From NCBI GenBank assembly GCA_024291935.2, contig CM044315.1, forward strand, positions 73,638,385 to 73,702,384: a stretch of DNA of 64,000 nt. Direction: 5' to 3'. Shown here piece after piece: positions 47,114-59,520 of this stretch (within the stretch, counting starts at the first letter, position 1; each line of letters starts with the position of its first letter). A program made the position numbers and the translations under genes. The DNA comes from Okapia johnstoni. Lineage: Eukaryota > Chordata > Mammalia > Artiodactyla > Giraffidae. The notes under the pieces were generated by a model. It ran no database searches. It was not told the DNA's origin and saw nothing but the letters and a program-made list of their open reading frames with translations.

Positions 47114-47807
47114 GTTACGTAAAACTCAACATTCAAAAAACTAAGATCATGGCATCCAGTCCCATCACTTCATGGCAAATAGATGGGGAAGCAATGGAAA
47201 CAGTGACAGACTTTATTTTCTTTGGCTCCAAAATCACTACAGATGGTGATTGCTGCCATGAAATTAAAAGATGCTTGCTCCTTGGAAGAAAGGTTATGAC
47301 CAAACTAGACAGCATATTAAAAAGCATAGACATTACTTTGCTGACAAACGTCCATCTAGTCAAAGCTATGGTTTTCCCAGTAGTCACGTATGGATGTGAG
47401 AGTTGGGCCATAAAGAAGGTTGAGCACCGAAGAATTGATGCTTTTGAACTATGGTGTTGGAGAAGACTCTTGAGAGTTCCTTGGACTGCAAGGAGATCGA
47501 ACCAGTCAATCCTAAAGGAAATCAGTCCTGAATATTCATTGGAAGGACTGATGTTGAAGCTGAAGCTCCAATATTTTGGCCACCTGATGTAAAGAACTGA
47601 CTCATTGGAAAAGGCTCTGATGCTGGGAAAGATTGGAGGTGGGAGGAGAAGGGGATGACAGAGGATGTGATGGCTGGATGGCATCACAGACTCGATGGAC
47701 TTGAGTTTGAGAAATTCTGGGAGTTGGTGATGGACAGAGAAGCCTGACTTGTTGCGGTTCATGCATCGCAAAGAGTCGGACACAACTGAGAAACTGAACT
47801 GAACTGA
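47114..47807 (+). mobile_element. BovB LINE 3' end with perfect 10-bp target-site duplication
   Basis: Sense copy from the RT thumb region (AAAACTCAACATTC) to the GAACTGAACTG tail. AAGACTAATG flanks it at 47104-47113 and 47808-47817. Confidence 0.95.
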
Positions 47808-48190
47808 AAGACTAATGTAGAATGTTATGTGTTTTTCTCCAGCCACACATAAAGGTCTTGGTGCACAGAATAAGCTGAGTAGGGTATGGGTAGGGTTGTA
47901 ACCTTACCAAAAAAAATATTATGAAATGAAGTGGAGCAAGGGTGTTGATAATATATGTAAGGGAGTGATCATAATCATGGACCATGAAATTTAAGCTGGG
48001 CAGGAAGAGAAATGAGGACATGAAGTGGGTGACAGATGGTGAAAAAGTGGTAGGAACATTGGTGGAATATATCAATCATTAGTGGAATATGAGTGGGGCT
48101 GAAAGATTGCTGGAGTTGCAGTATTAAAGAAAGTGAGCTGGAAATATAGTCAGAGAGTGAGATGTTTCAAAGTGAAATTATGGAGGGGTA

Positions 48191-49070
48191 TTTAACTTCT
48201 ATGCAGAGTACATCATGAGAAACACTGGGCTGGAGGAAGCACAAGCTGGAATCAAGATTGCCGGGAGAAGTATCAATAACTTCAGATATGCAGATGACAC
48301 CACCCTTATGGCAGAAAGCGAAAAAGAACTAAAGAGCCTCTTGATGAAAGTGAAAGAGGAGAGTGAAAAATTTGGCTTAAAGCTCAACATTCAGAAAACT
48401 AAGATCAGGGCAACTGGTCCTATCACTTCATGGCAAATAGATGGGGAAACAGTGGAAACAGTGGCTGACTTTATTTTTCTGGGCTCCAAAATCACTGCAG
48501 ATGGTGATTGCAGCCATGAAACTAAAAGACGTGTACTCCTTGGAAGGAAAGTTATGACCAACCTAGACAGCATATTAAAAAGCAGAGACATTACTTTGCC
48601 AACAAAGGTCCGTCTAGTCAAGGCTATGGTTTTTCCAGTGGTCATATATGGATGTGAGAGTTGGACTATAAAGAAAGCTGAGCGCTGAAGAACTGATGCT
48701 TTTGAACTGTGGTGTTGGAAAAGACTCTTGAGAGTCCCTTGGACTGCAAGGAGATCCAACCAGTCCATCCTAAAGGAAATCAGTCCTGGGGTGTTCATTG
48801 GTAGGACTAATGTTGAAGCTGAAACTCCAATACTTTGGCCACCTGATGTGAAGAGTTGACTCATTTGAAAAGACCCTGATGCTGGGAAAGATTGAGGGCA
48901 GGAGGAGAAGGGGATGACAGATGATGAGATGATTGGATGGCATCACCGACTCAATGGACATGGGTTTGGGTGGACCCCAGGAGTTGGTGATGGACAGGGA
49001 GGCCTGGCGTGCTGCGGTTCATGGGTTTGCAAAGAATCGGACACTACTGAACAACTGAACTGAACTGAAC
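48191..49070 (+). mobile_element. BovB LINE 3' end (0.9 kb)
   Basis: Sense copy starting in the RT domain just before RYADDTT (about 48290) and ending in tandem GAACT units. A 157-codon frame (48215-48688) remains open. Confidence 0.94.
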
Positions 49071-49329
49071 TGATATTTATTGATAAGGATATGGTCTAGG
49101 ATATGACAATGTTGGTAAGTTTTGGGCTGGGGTGGAAAATGGAGTCACAAAGGCAGATGCACAGAGCCATAGAATCTCAGAGTTCAGGGGATGAGGGGAG
49201 ACAGCAAGACTTTACTGTAGTAATTAACATAAACATTTAGCAGTTTCCACCCTGCTTTGGATGAGTAACTTAAACTCTGTGATAACATTATTCCCCTTGC
49301 CAGTGACTGATGTACAGGTGGCTGAGAAG

Positions 49330-49660
49330 GTGAGGGAAAGTCTTCATGGGGGTTTCTGGAATATGTTTTCCTTATTACAAAGAAATAGAAATTTCCTCTT
49401 CTTTCTCTAGATTATATGATGCCTAAAACTTTTTAGCCATTCTTTTAGCAGCCAGAAGGTGAAGCTAAACACTGAAGATGGCAAAGAGAGGGAAAGAAAA
49501 TGAGCTCTTGATGAGACTGTTGAACCATTATATCAACCAATCCTGAAGACTGCCCTACCCAGAGACTTAACATTTTGAAAAATAATAAATTCTCTTATTG
49601 CTTAAGTCAATTTACATTACTGTTATTTGCAGCCAAAGCATCTGATAACATTATCCTCAG
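49330..49660 (+). mobile_element. Possible LTR fragment
   Basis: 'ataataaattctcttattgc', 'ttaagtcaatttacattactg' and 'tatttgcagccaaagcatctg' resemble the 3' end of an old LTR. Family not assigned. Confidence 0.3.
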
Positions 49661-50062
49661 GGAGAACCCTTCCTGTGGGAGAGCCAGATATGGAAACAAA
49701 TCCATCTCAATATGTCAGCTGCTGCCCTGGAGGAAAACCAGGGGACCGTGAGAGCCTTGTGTCAGTGCGTAACCAGGTGGAGAGTCAGAAAAGCCTTTTC
49801 AGGGGAGAGTAGTTCTTCAAGGTCAATAAGAGTTTCCTGGGTGAAAGGGGGTTTCTGGGGAGAGAGAGCTGAATATGTGATGGAGCAATGGTAAAAGCTC
49901 AGGCCTGTTTGTAGTTTTATAGCCAGCAGAAATTTCAGATAACCTCAATAAAAATTCCAGCAATAGTTGATACATATTTGCCAATCAAAAAGGTGACACG
50001 TTAGAGGTTCATCAGTTGCCTATCCAGCATCAACCTTCCCTCTTCTCTTCCTTTGTCATTGT

Positions 50063-50216
50063 TCAGTCGGTAGGTCATGTCCCACCTTTGCAACCTAATG
50101 GACTACAGCACGCCAGGCTCCTCTGACCTCCACTATCTTCCGGAGTTTGCTCAAATTCTTGTCCATTGAGTCAGTGATGCTATCTAATCTTTAGTTCCTC
50201 TTCACTTTCTGCTATT
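50063..50216 (-). mobile_element. BovB 3' fragment with internal deletion
   Basis: Antisense BovB 3' end to about 50189 (TTCAGTCGGTAGGTCATG to GAGTCAGTGATGCTATC), then a jump to the TCTTCACTTTCTGC part that lies several hundred bases away in intact copies. Confidence 0.75.
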
Positions 50217-50219
50217 CTA

Positions 50220-52272
50220 CCCTTCTTAGCACACTCATATTTTCTTCTGGGCAGTGCTCCTTCTTCCTTGTGTCGTTGACTCCAATCCCAGTTCTAGAGG
50301 GACTCTGACCGACAGAAGCCAAGTAATCTTAAGCCCCTTGACACAACGATTCGTTCTGGTAGATTAGGCATAAATCAGTCAAATCTGGCAGTTTCTGGCT
50401 ACAGAAAGCAGTTCAGTGGGGATTTAGTCAAGTCTGGAACTTTTACTCACTAGTAATAGTTTTAAGAAACAATGCTCTCTTCCTTTGTGTGTGAGCAAGA
50501 AGGCACATAATCTTTCTGCTAGCTGCTAATCTGCATCCACTATGGAAGCCAGTGCAAGAATTACTGGCTATATACATAGTGGTTGGAGATGAAACAGCTG
50601 AAGAGCAATTGAGGAAAAGCCCCGACTGAACCGCCCTGAACTTTGCCCTATTGCTTGGCTTTCAGTTACATTTGACGATAAATCCTTTCACTAGGTTAAA
50701 CCAATTTTAGTTGGATTTTCTATTTCTTGAAACTGTGTGGATTTCAACTTGAAACACATATACAAGGATTAGTATGTTCATTAATAACTTACATTATAGC
50801 TGGTACATGAATGATTCATACCAAGATAAAATATTTTGTATTTTTTATTTCTTGGACAGATAGATGAAATATAGACTGTCCAGGTCCTCACCAGACATCT
50901 GCAGACTCGAATGGCTTGGAATGGGATATGTGGATATAATTCTGGAGAAGAGGACAGGGGACAGTATTTTATCCTAAAAGTAATGGAAAGTTAAGAGTAA
51001 ACTAAAGGTAATAATCATGGCTTTGAAGCCCCTTCAAAAAGGAAATTCTTTTTCTTTGCTTTTTTGTCGTTAAAATTCTTATTGATTTCAAGATCAACCC
51101 ATTCATTCAATAGCTATTTATTAAGCACTTATTATGTGACAGTCATATTTGTAGGAACTTCAGATAAAACACTGAACAAAACAGTAAAATAATCCTGCCA
51201 TCATGGCGCTTATGTCCTTTTTCGGCCAAATGGCATCCTCTCCAAGGCGTCCTTCTGAATTTCCTCAATAATAGTTAATAACTCCTTCTGCTTTTATGGC
51301 ATGTTGTAGCACTGAAATTACATGTAAGTTCTACTACAAGGTAGAACCACTGCTCCAGATGTCAAATATCTCCTTCACCAGACCAAGGGAATCTTGGGCT
51401 CAGGGTCGATGTTACAATAGGTCTCTGAAGCACAGAGCTGGCTTGGAGCAAGTGCCAGTAGGTATTTGTTAAATGAGTGCATGACTCTGTCTACAGTTCA
51501 ACAGGGGAAGCCCAAATGGTGAATCCCTTACTGAGGTCTTTGCCAGGTATTCATTTGGAGCTGTTGGGAGCCAACCTGTTATGGACTTAGGCGATCTGGA
51601 GGTTGTATAGAAATGACACTCCTAATGAGTGATTATTACTGATAAGTGGCAATAATAAAGTTCATTTGTATGACTATGGGCATAATAGGAAATTGAAGTC
51701 TGAATAATTCTGTTATGAAATTCAAGTAGTTGTTCAGCTTAATGAGCGTAAATGGCTTTTTGATGAAGAAATGGAACAATGCCAGTGAAAATGGTGACTG
51801 TGAGTATGAAAATATTTCTTTGGTTAAAACGTAAATGACCCAATAACTGGGTCATAAATGCACTTGATTGCTTTATAAGTTATCATAATTTAGGGGTAAA
51901 GACCTCTGATTTTTCTAAAAGCAAAAAAAAAAAAAAAAAAAAGAACTACTGTAAGATCCAAAGCAATTGTTTCTGCTGGATGTTGAATGGTTGCTGTTTA
52001 TTGCTACACAGTCAACAGAGGGAGCCCATGTTACAAAACCTAATAACAATTTCCTTACAGAGTGTTGTATGTTGCCAGAAAGTCAACAGAATAGAGAGAG
52101 AAAAAGAAGAAATAGAATAAAAGAGTTAAGGTATTGGACAATTTGGTTTTAAGTGGTAACGAGAATCTGGGATCTCACTTACGAAATTGGGTTTGGGGAA
52201 TGCTGTCAATTGCATGTATTTCAAGATAGCCTACATGTAGTGGCTTTTTTAAAAAGCACATTATATACTGCC
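50220..52272. other. Mostly unassigned; family A start near 51100
   Basis: At 51095-51200 'caatagctatttattaagca' and 'aacactgaacaaaacagt' resemble the start of family A. A 20-base A run lies near 51923. Nothing else was recognised. Confidence 0.35.
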
Positions 52273-52284
52273 AGAGTGATCCTT

Positions 52285-52436
52285 TGTTGTTTTTTAGTTT
52301 TAATGACTCTTTCATTTATTTATAATTTTTTTTTTTGGCATAGCATGCAGAATTTTAGTTTTCCGACCAGGGATTGCACCCATGCCCTCTGCAATGGAAA
52401 CGTGGTCCTAACCACTGGACTGTCAGGGAATTCGCT
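52285..52436 (-). mobile_element. CHR-2-like SINE fragment
   Basis: Antisense, with GACCAGGGATTGCACCC and CCACTGGACTGTCAGGGAA. The duplication AGAGTGATCCTT (52273-52284) and AGAGTGATTCTT (52437-52448) flanks it. Confidence 0.82.
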
Positions 52437-52439
52437 AGA

Positions 52440-52770
52440 GTGATTCTTTACCTTTAAAGTACACAATTACTTTACTCTCCTGCTTAAAACCCTCCAGTGG
52501 CATCTTTACCATTCCTATGACAAATCTAACCTTATGGGGTTGTGAAGATGAAAGAGGATGATAAATAGCACAGTGCCTGGCTCAATAAATTCTCAGTAAA
52601 TTTTTAGTATTATCTTTCACTATTGTGTCTTTTATTTTAGTGATCCTTCAGACTAGAATGTTTTCTAAACTGCCTTATTCTTACTGTGGGTTTTATCTTG
52701 TTAACTCCCTTCTTACCCAATAGGTTCCAGGATCCCAGGAGTCTTGCCTCATTCACAGTCTGAATGCTCT
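52440..52770 (+). mobile_element. L2 and MIR fragments
   Basis: L2 phrases 'cctgcttaaaaccctccag' near 52481 and 'actagaatgttttctaaactg' near 52652 surround a MIR tail ('gcacagtgcctggctcaata') near 52569. Confidence 0.55.
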
Positions 52771-53084
52771 TCTGTTACTTATCACACCATGGTGCAGTCA
52801 TCTGTTCACAAAGATGTCTCCCAGACACTGCACCACCAGGGAAGTTCCATGAATAGATATTTCATTGTGGATAAATTTTCCTACTTTTAAAATTTTCAAA
52901 CATCTCTACAATGATCATATGATTTTATAGCCAGCAAACACTACCTACAAAATACTGGCATTTTTGTTGATGGGATAGTTGGGTATACTTTAAATAATTA
53001 TTTTTCAGAACATTGTTACCTTTGCATGAAGTTGTTGCTGAAAATTAGGTAACAGATTACATGTTTCCTTTAGTACAGTGCTTC

Positions 53085-53365
53085 TCAAACTTTAATGTAG
53101 GTCTGGGATGGGCCTGTGATTCTGCATTTTTAAATAAGTTATTTATTTTTAATTGGAGAATAATTCCTTTACAATATCGTGTTGGTTTATGTCATGCATC
53201 AACATGAATCAGCCATAGGTATACACATGTCCCCTCCTTCTTGAACCTCCCTCCCACCTCCCACCCCATTCCACCCCTCTAGGTAAATTTTGGATTTCTA
53301 ACAAACTTCCAGATGATGTAAGTGCTTCTGGCCTGTGAACAACATTTTGAGTAGTAGCTCTAGTG
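53085..53365 (-). mobile_element. MER5-type hAT element split by L1-BT 3' end
   Basis: Left edge 'cagtgcttctcaaactttaa', then GATTCTGCATTTTTAAA at 53128. The antisense L1-BT end (53146-53285, with CATGAATCAGCCATAGG) follows, and the element resumes with 'ggatttctaacaaacttcc' at 53290, ending 'ttgagtagtagctct'. Confidence 0.7.
53146..53285 (-). mobile_element. L1-BT 3' end, antisense
   Basis: AATTGGAGAATAATTCCTTT and ATGAATCAGCCATAGGTATA with a pyrimidine-rich end, the same segment as at 11008. Confidence 0.82.
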
Positions 53366-53784
53366 CACATTCTAATGAATTCTAGAATTCTAAATGAATT
53401 CTAATCTACATTTGACCATAATGCCTTTGTTAGTGCTTCCAAAAATGACACACTGGAGTAAATATAGAAGGCTTCTCATAATCCAAGTTTCTGAGAACTG
53501 GGGGAATCAATACCTTGGGGACATCTGTGAAATTTCTGAGGTACAGTATAGAGGTTGGGAGTTCTAGCCTTAGAGTTAGTTGTCTTTGGTAAACAAGAAG
53601 TCAAATGCAACAAAACATATCAGATCAACCAAAATGCCAGAGCACTATGTTGATAGATGTCACACTACTGAAAATAGATTAACTGCCTCCTCCTCTATGC
53701 TGGTCATGGAGTACAGTTGTGTTTGAAGGCATGAATGAACTTAATTATATAATAATAACAACTAACATTTGAATACTTTCTGTA

Positions 53785-53990
53785 GGTTTAAGGCACTGAT
53801 TCTCAAGTTTCAGTGTGTGTGAGACTTATCTGGAGAAGTAGCTGAAATGTAAATTCCTGAACTATACCCTCAGAAATTCTGATTCTTGGCAGTGGAGTCA
53901 AGAATCTGCATTTTTAACAGGTATCCAAATGATTCTAATGTAGATGTCTCCGGACCATATATGTTAAGCAGCACCGGTTTCAAACGTAAG
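53785..53990 (-). mobile_element. MER5-type hAT element
   Basis: 'gcactgattctcaagtttca', then 'cagaaattctgattcttgg', 'ctgcatttttaacaggtatcc' and 'atgattctaatgtagat' in the order of MER5A. Confidence 0.65.
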
Positions 53991-54024
53991 AAAAAAAATA
54001 CTACAACCTTTAGTGATACACTTT

Positions 54025-54090
54025 TGTGTGTGTGTATATATATATGCCAGAGTTTCACATACATATTTGTGAATATATATATATATATAT
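54025..54090. repeat. TG/TA microsatellites
   Basis: (GT)n(TA)n at 54025-54045 and (AT)n at 54073-54090. Confidence 0.85.
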
Positions 54091-54114
54091 GACAGAGTTT
54101 CACAAAATAATACT

Positions 54115-54375
54115 AACCCTTACTATGTGTTATATAGTGTGTTATTTTCTACTTTACTCAATTTCATCACAAAAACATTGCTCATGACCACATTGATTTC
54201 ACATCATTTGTCTCACTTGAGCCTCACATCAGTGCTGCAAGGTAAGCACCTTTAACTGCATCTTTTTTCCCTTGGAAGTTCAATCTTGGAGAGGATTAAT
54301 GTTCCCAGTTTTACACATCGAGTATGTGGCAGAGGTGGAATTCAAATTCAGAATGCCTGCCCTTAAATTGCCCCG
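54115..54375 (+). mobile_element. MIR SINE
   Basis: 'cttgagcctcacatcagtgc', 'gcaaggtaagcacctttaac', 'acacatcgagtatgtggcag' and 'gtggaattcaaattcagaat' in MIR order. Confidence 0.65.
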
Positions 54376-57209
54376 ACCTGCTCTCACCCTCACACTGACA
54401 TCCTGAAAAAGCCCAGCAACCCTCCAATTTGAGAGTACATTCAGACAACCTTTGGTTTTCCCAGTTGAATTCTATCAACCTTGAATACCAATTTGAAATT
54501 TCTAAGAGAAAAAGAATTTGACTCAAGTTGGACCAGGTGTGAACTCTGATCTGTTCTGCAGTAGTCAAAAGGATGCTAAAGAAGGGTCCCTAATGCAGCC
54601 ATGGCCAGCAAATCCCTATAGCAAGGGCTGAAACTGGTGGAGATTTCAAAGAGACAAAGGGCTCAGCAGTCACGTGGAAATATATTTACTGTACCAGCAT
54701 TTCTCCTCCTTTGAGAAGGGGGATTTACTGTCTCCATCTCCAGAAAAGTCCTCACTTTAGCATCATACCAGAGAAAACTAGAACAATATAATCCATGTCT
54801 CCACAGTCTCACAACCTCCTGCCAAATGTCTGCCCTCTTCACCTCCCCAAATACAGGGCAGGGATAATCCTGAAAGATCTCAGGAGAATGTCAAAATGAA
54901 AAGGGTATCTCCTTCAGTCTTTGTGACTGAGAACAGCGATTGACTTTCTGGGTCAATAAAGATCTTAGGCAATTCAAAGGTAGCTGATTCCTTTCCATGT
55001 TTGAGGTTGTCACTGTTGTCCCTGTCATAGCTGGGCCCCAGAAACAGGTTTTTGCCTAAGGTTCTGGAAACTTGATACTATTGATTACATAATTCAAACT
55101 TTGCATCCAAGACCCTATTTTAATCTTTTGAAAAATTGCAAAATTTATCTCAAAAGTTCTTGAATGAAGAAAAAAAGCATTATCAGCCTTCTTAAAAAGT
55201 ATTCAAAATGGAAAATTAATGTGGCAGTTCTTTACCACATGTTCCTTTCTTCTATTAATGTAGACACACACCTCTTATGAAGACCAGCTATGGAAGTTTG
55301 AACTATGCCAAGAAATATAAGACTAAATAAATCAAAAGGTTATAAAAGCATATGGAATTTTTAAATGCCTAAATCCTTTTTGGACAAATCAAAGAGTGCT
55401 TTCATCTCAATCCTTTGTTTTCTTCCCACCCCTGAGGAAGATCGACAGTTTCTTTGATTAAAAGAATAGTTTGATTGAAGTGTTTTTTAAAAGAATATTT
55501 TTAAGAGTTTACTTTCTGTTATTTTCAATACTGTTAAAAGGTTCAAAATATTTTCTCTCTTTAACATGGCAAAATAAAGACTGACTTTTAGCTGACATTG
55601 TAGACTGCTAATATGCTTATTTCTAATTAAACTTGCAAATATTTTTAGAAATAAAAATAATCTCTAAATCCTAACTCAGCAAGTATTTTCCTTTTCTTCC
55701 CATCTTTTCAAGCCTTTACATGCTATGATTTTGTATAACAATAATCATGGTGAATATAGAATGTTGGGTTGTACTTTTCCCCCTTGATGACAACAACAAT
55801 AGTAACAATAATGGTGCTTTCTTTTGCAGAAGTTTATCTGCTTGTGCTCAATCATTACAAATATTACTTCTAAGTGTTTCAGGTATTGCTGTCATGTCTC
55901 ATACTCTTTCATCTGGAAGCATTTTGGTTTTTTAAAGGCATTTTGGTTTGTAATATTTAAGATGAGTATTATTTTAACAAATACTCTTTGTTCCTCATTA
56001 TTCATATTTACCTGAGTGAAGATAGCATCTACATTCTGCCAAAGTAATGCCAAGAGTTTTAACCCAATGAGCATCTGAAAAGTAATAACACATTTCTAGT
56101 TCCAACAGGTAAACATTTTAAACAGTATTGCTATTACTCTAATAAATAGAAATTGGCATTTCTCTTTAGAAAAGAAATTCTTCAGGAAGTAAATGTTTCA
56201 CACACAAAAAATCAACAAATTAAATGAAACTCTTTTAGGAAGATAGAAGGAAACACTTAAATCTTATCTTAATAATAGATGGGGAGACAGAATAATTGTA
56301 TTTAAAATTAGGCCTAAGCCAAAAACTGAATGTACCCAAAACTACCCTTTAAAATGCTAAGTCATGTACTATCTACATCACTCATATATAATGCTGTAGA
56401 ATATCAACGTATAAGACACATATCAAATACGAAGAGTATAATTCCAAGAGAACTTGGAAACTAAATAATTTAAGTACTTCATTGTTTGGAAGACTGCAAA
56501 TTAGTGAAGATTCCAACTTATTATTCTTTCTATGCCTGATTTTATTGGTTCTTCTTTTCATCATCCAGGAAAGAATCCAACTTATTTTCTATGCAACTGC
56601 ATATGCTACTATTTGATTTCTATGAAAAAAAATGTTTTATTACAATTCAAAATATCTTGTCTGATTTAGTAAATTAAAATTCCACTTTCATTGTATTTTT
56701 GTTGATTAGCCTTTGTAGGTACGTGTGTAAGAATAACACCAGCAAAGAGAAAAGCATGTTGGAAAAATTTTAATAAAAATAATGTTGCCAAAACTGGAAC
56801 AAAGACTCTTTTGTGGTTTTGAATGGAAGAGCTAAAAAACAAGAATCTAAAACAATAATTATTATCCCTCTGAATTCAGAAACACTGCAAATGAAACATA
56901 AGTCTAAAAATGCAGGAGTTACAAAAATAATCAAACTTAACACTCAAAAATATATCCTTAGCAGATTCAAGTAAAGGTACAAAATATTTATATTTGATAT
57001 ACCTATCTGATGAGACACAAACGTGTTGGCAAGTTTAGATCTCCTCAAGAATATTAGTTTCCTGGAATTTTCTTTGTAACTTTGTTTTGTTAAAGCATAC
57101 ACTATCATTTATGACAATCCAAATTTAGGAAAATGAAAACTTTCTCTATCTTGAATTTTGAAAATTTCAATTTTGACCTTGGGTATTGAGCATTTCAATA
57201 CTCTTTTAT
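54376..57209. other. Long AT-rich stretch, no gene or repeat assigned
   Basis: About 2.8 kb without young repeats. All open frames are short and compositionally ordinary. It may contain old unrecognised repeats or unique flank. Confidence 0.4.
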
Positions 57210-57570
57210 AATTTTCATTCCAAACCATCTTTCTCTTCTTAAAAATATTTTATGTCACCTATTGCCTTTAGAACATTAGCTGAGCATTCATTCAAAGCTC
57301 TCCACAATGTGGCTGCAATTTATTTTTCTAGTCTTATCTCCCATCATTCTGTCCCTTACCACACTCTGGCTCATGCTGCATTAGACTACAATTTCCTCTT
57401 CAGCCAAACGCCCTGCTCCCCTTGCTGTGTAATGTTGACTCTTCTGCCTGTGTTGCTCTTCTCCTACTTCTCTGCCAAGTAAAACATTGGTAATAGATCA
57501 AGATTCAGCTCAGATTGCTCCTAGTATAACACAGCAAGTTCTTAAATAATTTCCCTGCAGTCCATCTTGC
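57210..57570 (+). mobile_element. L2 LINE fragment
   Basis: 'caaagctctccacaatgtgg', 'ttatctcccatcattctgtc' and 'agattcagctcagattgctc' follow L2 order on the sense strand. Confidence 0.7.
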
Positions 57571-57725
57571 ATATCACTTCTAAACCAATCTTACTGAAAC
57601 TATTATTTTATCCTTTTATTGGGCATCTGGACATGGCTTAGCAGCTGAGAAACAACAAATCCTTTTATTATCAGTTACCGACTGGGGCTTCTAGTTCAAA
57701 ATACTAAATTAAACAATTATGTTAT

Positions 57726-57901
57726 GAAAGTGAAAGTCTCTCAGTTGTGTCTGACTCTTTGCAACCCAATAACTATAGCTCGCCAGGCTCCTCTGTCCAA
57801 GCAATTCTCCAAGCAAGAATACTAGCGTGGGTAGCCATTCCCTTCTCCAGGAGATCTTCCCGACCCAGAGATAGAACCCAGGTCTCCTACATTCCAGGTG
57901 G
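57726..57901 (-). mobile_element. Bov-tA SINE with perfect 11-bp target-site duplication
   Basis: Antisense from GAAAGTGAAAGTCTCTCAG to CTCCTACATTCCAGGTGG. AATTATGTTAT lies at 57715-57725 and 57902-57912. Confidence 0.95.
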
Positions 57902-58163
57902 AATTATGTTATAAATGTGGGGAATACAGCATTCCTAAACACTTCAACATGTGACTTTGAAGCATGAGGACATTCTCACAATATAATTATCACACATGAA
58001 ATTGAACATTGATACAATATTATTATCTTATAGTTTATATTCAGATTTCCCCAACTGTCCTGATAATATTCTTTATAGTGCTGTGTATGTGTTTATGTGT
58101 GTGTGTGGGGCGAGACCCAGGATCCAACCAAGTATCACATGTTAGTTGACATGTTTCTTTAGT

Positions 58164-58283
58164 CTTATTTATTATTTTGGCCACACTACATGACATGTGG
58201 GATCTCAGTTCCTTGACCAGGGATTGAAGCCACTCCCCCTGCATTGGGGGCATGGAGTTTTAACTACTGGACAAGGGAAGAGA
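58164..58283 (-). mobile_element. CHR-2-like SINE fragment
   Basis: 'tattttggccacactacatg', GACCAGGGATTGAAGCC and 'ttaactactggac' mark a decayed antisense copy. Confidence 0.7.
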
Positions 58284-58372
58284 AGCTCCTAGTTTCATTT
58301 AATAAAGAACAAATAAAAACAAAATAACAATTCCCTAAACTTTCATTAGTCTTTCAAGACACTGGCATTCTT

Positions 58373-58452
58373 TTTTTTGTTAAATTGGATGATAATTGCT
58401 TTACCATATTGTGTTGGTTTCTTCCATACAACAACATGAATCAGCCATAAGT
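58373..58452 (-). mobile_element. L1-BT 3' end, 80 bp, with target-site duplication
   Basis: A T run, then GGATGATAATTGCTTTACC and CATGAATCAGCCATAAG. GACACTGGCATTCTT (58358-58372) and GACATTGGCATTCTT (58453-58467) flank it, one mismatch. Confidence 0.88.
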
Positions 58453-58529
58453 GACATTGGCATTCTTGAAGGATCCAGGTCAGTTGTATTACAGACTATC
58501 CTTTAATTTACATTTATTTTGTTGGTTTC

Positions 58530-58695
58530 TATTGCCTGCAGTGCAGGAGACCTGGGTTTGATCCCTGGGTTGAGAAGATTCCCTGTAGGAGGGAATGGCT
58601 ACCCACTCCAGGATTCTGGCCTTGAGAATTTAACGGACTATATAGTCCATGGGGTTGCAAAGAGTCAGACACGACCGAGCAACTTTCACTTCCAT
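58530..58695 (+). mobile_element. Bov-tA SINE, 5'-truncated
   Basis: Sense copy starting in TTGCCTGCAGTGCAGGAG and ending CACGACCGAGCAACTTTCAC. Confidence 0.88.
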
Positions 58696-58699
58696 GATT

Positions 58700-59233
58700 A
58701 CATACAGATTAATTTGGGGGGAGGGAGACAGGAATACTACATAGGAATGGCTGTGTCCTTCTCTGCACAAACCTATCAGGAGGCAAACAACGTTAACTGC
58801 TCCCATTTTGGGTGATACAATTTTGATCACTTTCATCATTTTTAGATTTTTTTCATTGTAAAAATACTTTCCCTTTTTATACATAATGTGTGGATGATCC
58901 TTTGAGACTGTGAATATCATGTTCTCAGCAATCTTAAACCTAGTATTTTAGTGTACATTGACTTGTACAATTGTTAGTTATTGCTAAAGAGCTTGCAAAA
59001 TGGTGATGTCCTCATTTTATCATTCTTTCTGCATTTGCTACTTGCTTTCTGTCATTATCTCCTTCAAATTTTTAACAAAGTTATCAATATGGACTCATGG
59101 ATTCTTTTTTATTCAATATATTATAGCCTATTATTGTTCATTTTTATTTCAAAATTTCCCACATTTGACCAGTGGGAGTCCCTTCAAGCTGGCTCAGATG
59201 TCCTTTTGGCCTGGTCTCATCAATTTATGAGCA
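58700..59233. other. Unassigned sequence
   Basis: No gene; old L1-like text is possible but not firm. Confidence 0.3.
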
Positions 59234-59245
59234 CTTCCTTACTTT

Positions 59246-59508
59246 GCCAAGTCACTTCAGTCGTATTCGACTCTGTGCGACCCTATGGACAGCAGCCCAC
59301 CAGGCTCCTCCATCCACAGGATTCTCCAGGCAGGAATACTGGAGTGGGTTGCCATTTCCTTCTCCAGTGCATGAAAGGGAAAAGTGAAAGCAAAGTCGCT
59401 CAGTCGTGTCCGACTCTTAGCAACCCCATGGACTGCAGTCTTCCAGGCTCCTCCGTCCATGGGATTTTCCAGGCAAGAGTACTGGAGTGGGGTGCCATTG
59501 CCTTCTCC
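59246..59508 (-). mobile_element. BOV-A2 dimeric SINE with perfect 12-bp target-site duplication
   Basis: Two antisense BovB-tail units lie in tandem (AGTCGTATTCGACTC near 59260 and AGTCGTGTCCGACTC near 59403), joined by an A/G-rich linker. CTTCCTTACTTT lies at 59234-59245 and 59509-59520. Confidence 0.95.
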
Positions 59509-59520
59509 CTTCCTTACTTT

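Larger units (their letters stand above)
43830..49200 (+). repeat. Long ancient repeat (family A), cut by BovB x3 and hAT
   Basis: With insertions removed, about 2.3 kb remains: 43830-44572, 45863-46450, 46690-47103, 47818-48190 and 49071-49200. The 5' part gives 'gaggcattgctctaggcac', 'caaaggctctgaggctagag', 'ttattctgagagagctggg' and 'ggctcccgtgttgataatag'; the later parts give 'ggatctggagttcaggga' and 'ggtccaaggactgagctctg'. The shorter family A segments across the window share these phrases. It looks like an old mammalian interspersed repeat; I cannot name it. Confidence 0.6.

Noticed and set aside
51920..51945. 20-base A run as the tail of a processed pseudogene
   Set aside because: The sequence before it (51500-51920) matched nothing I recognise and no flanking duplication was seen.
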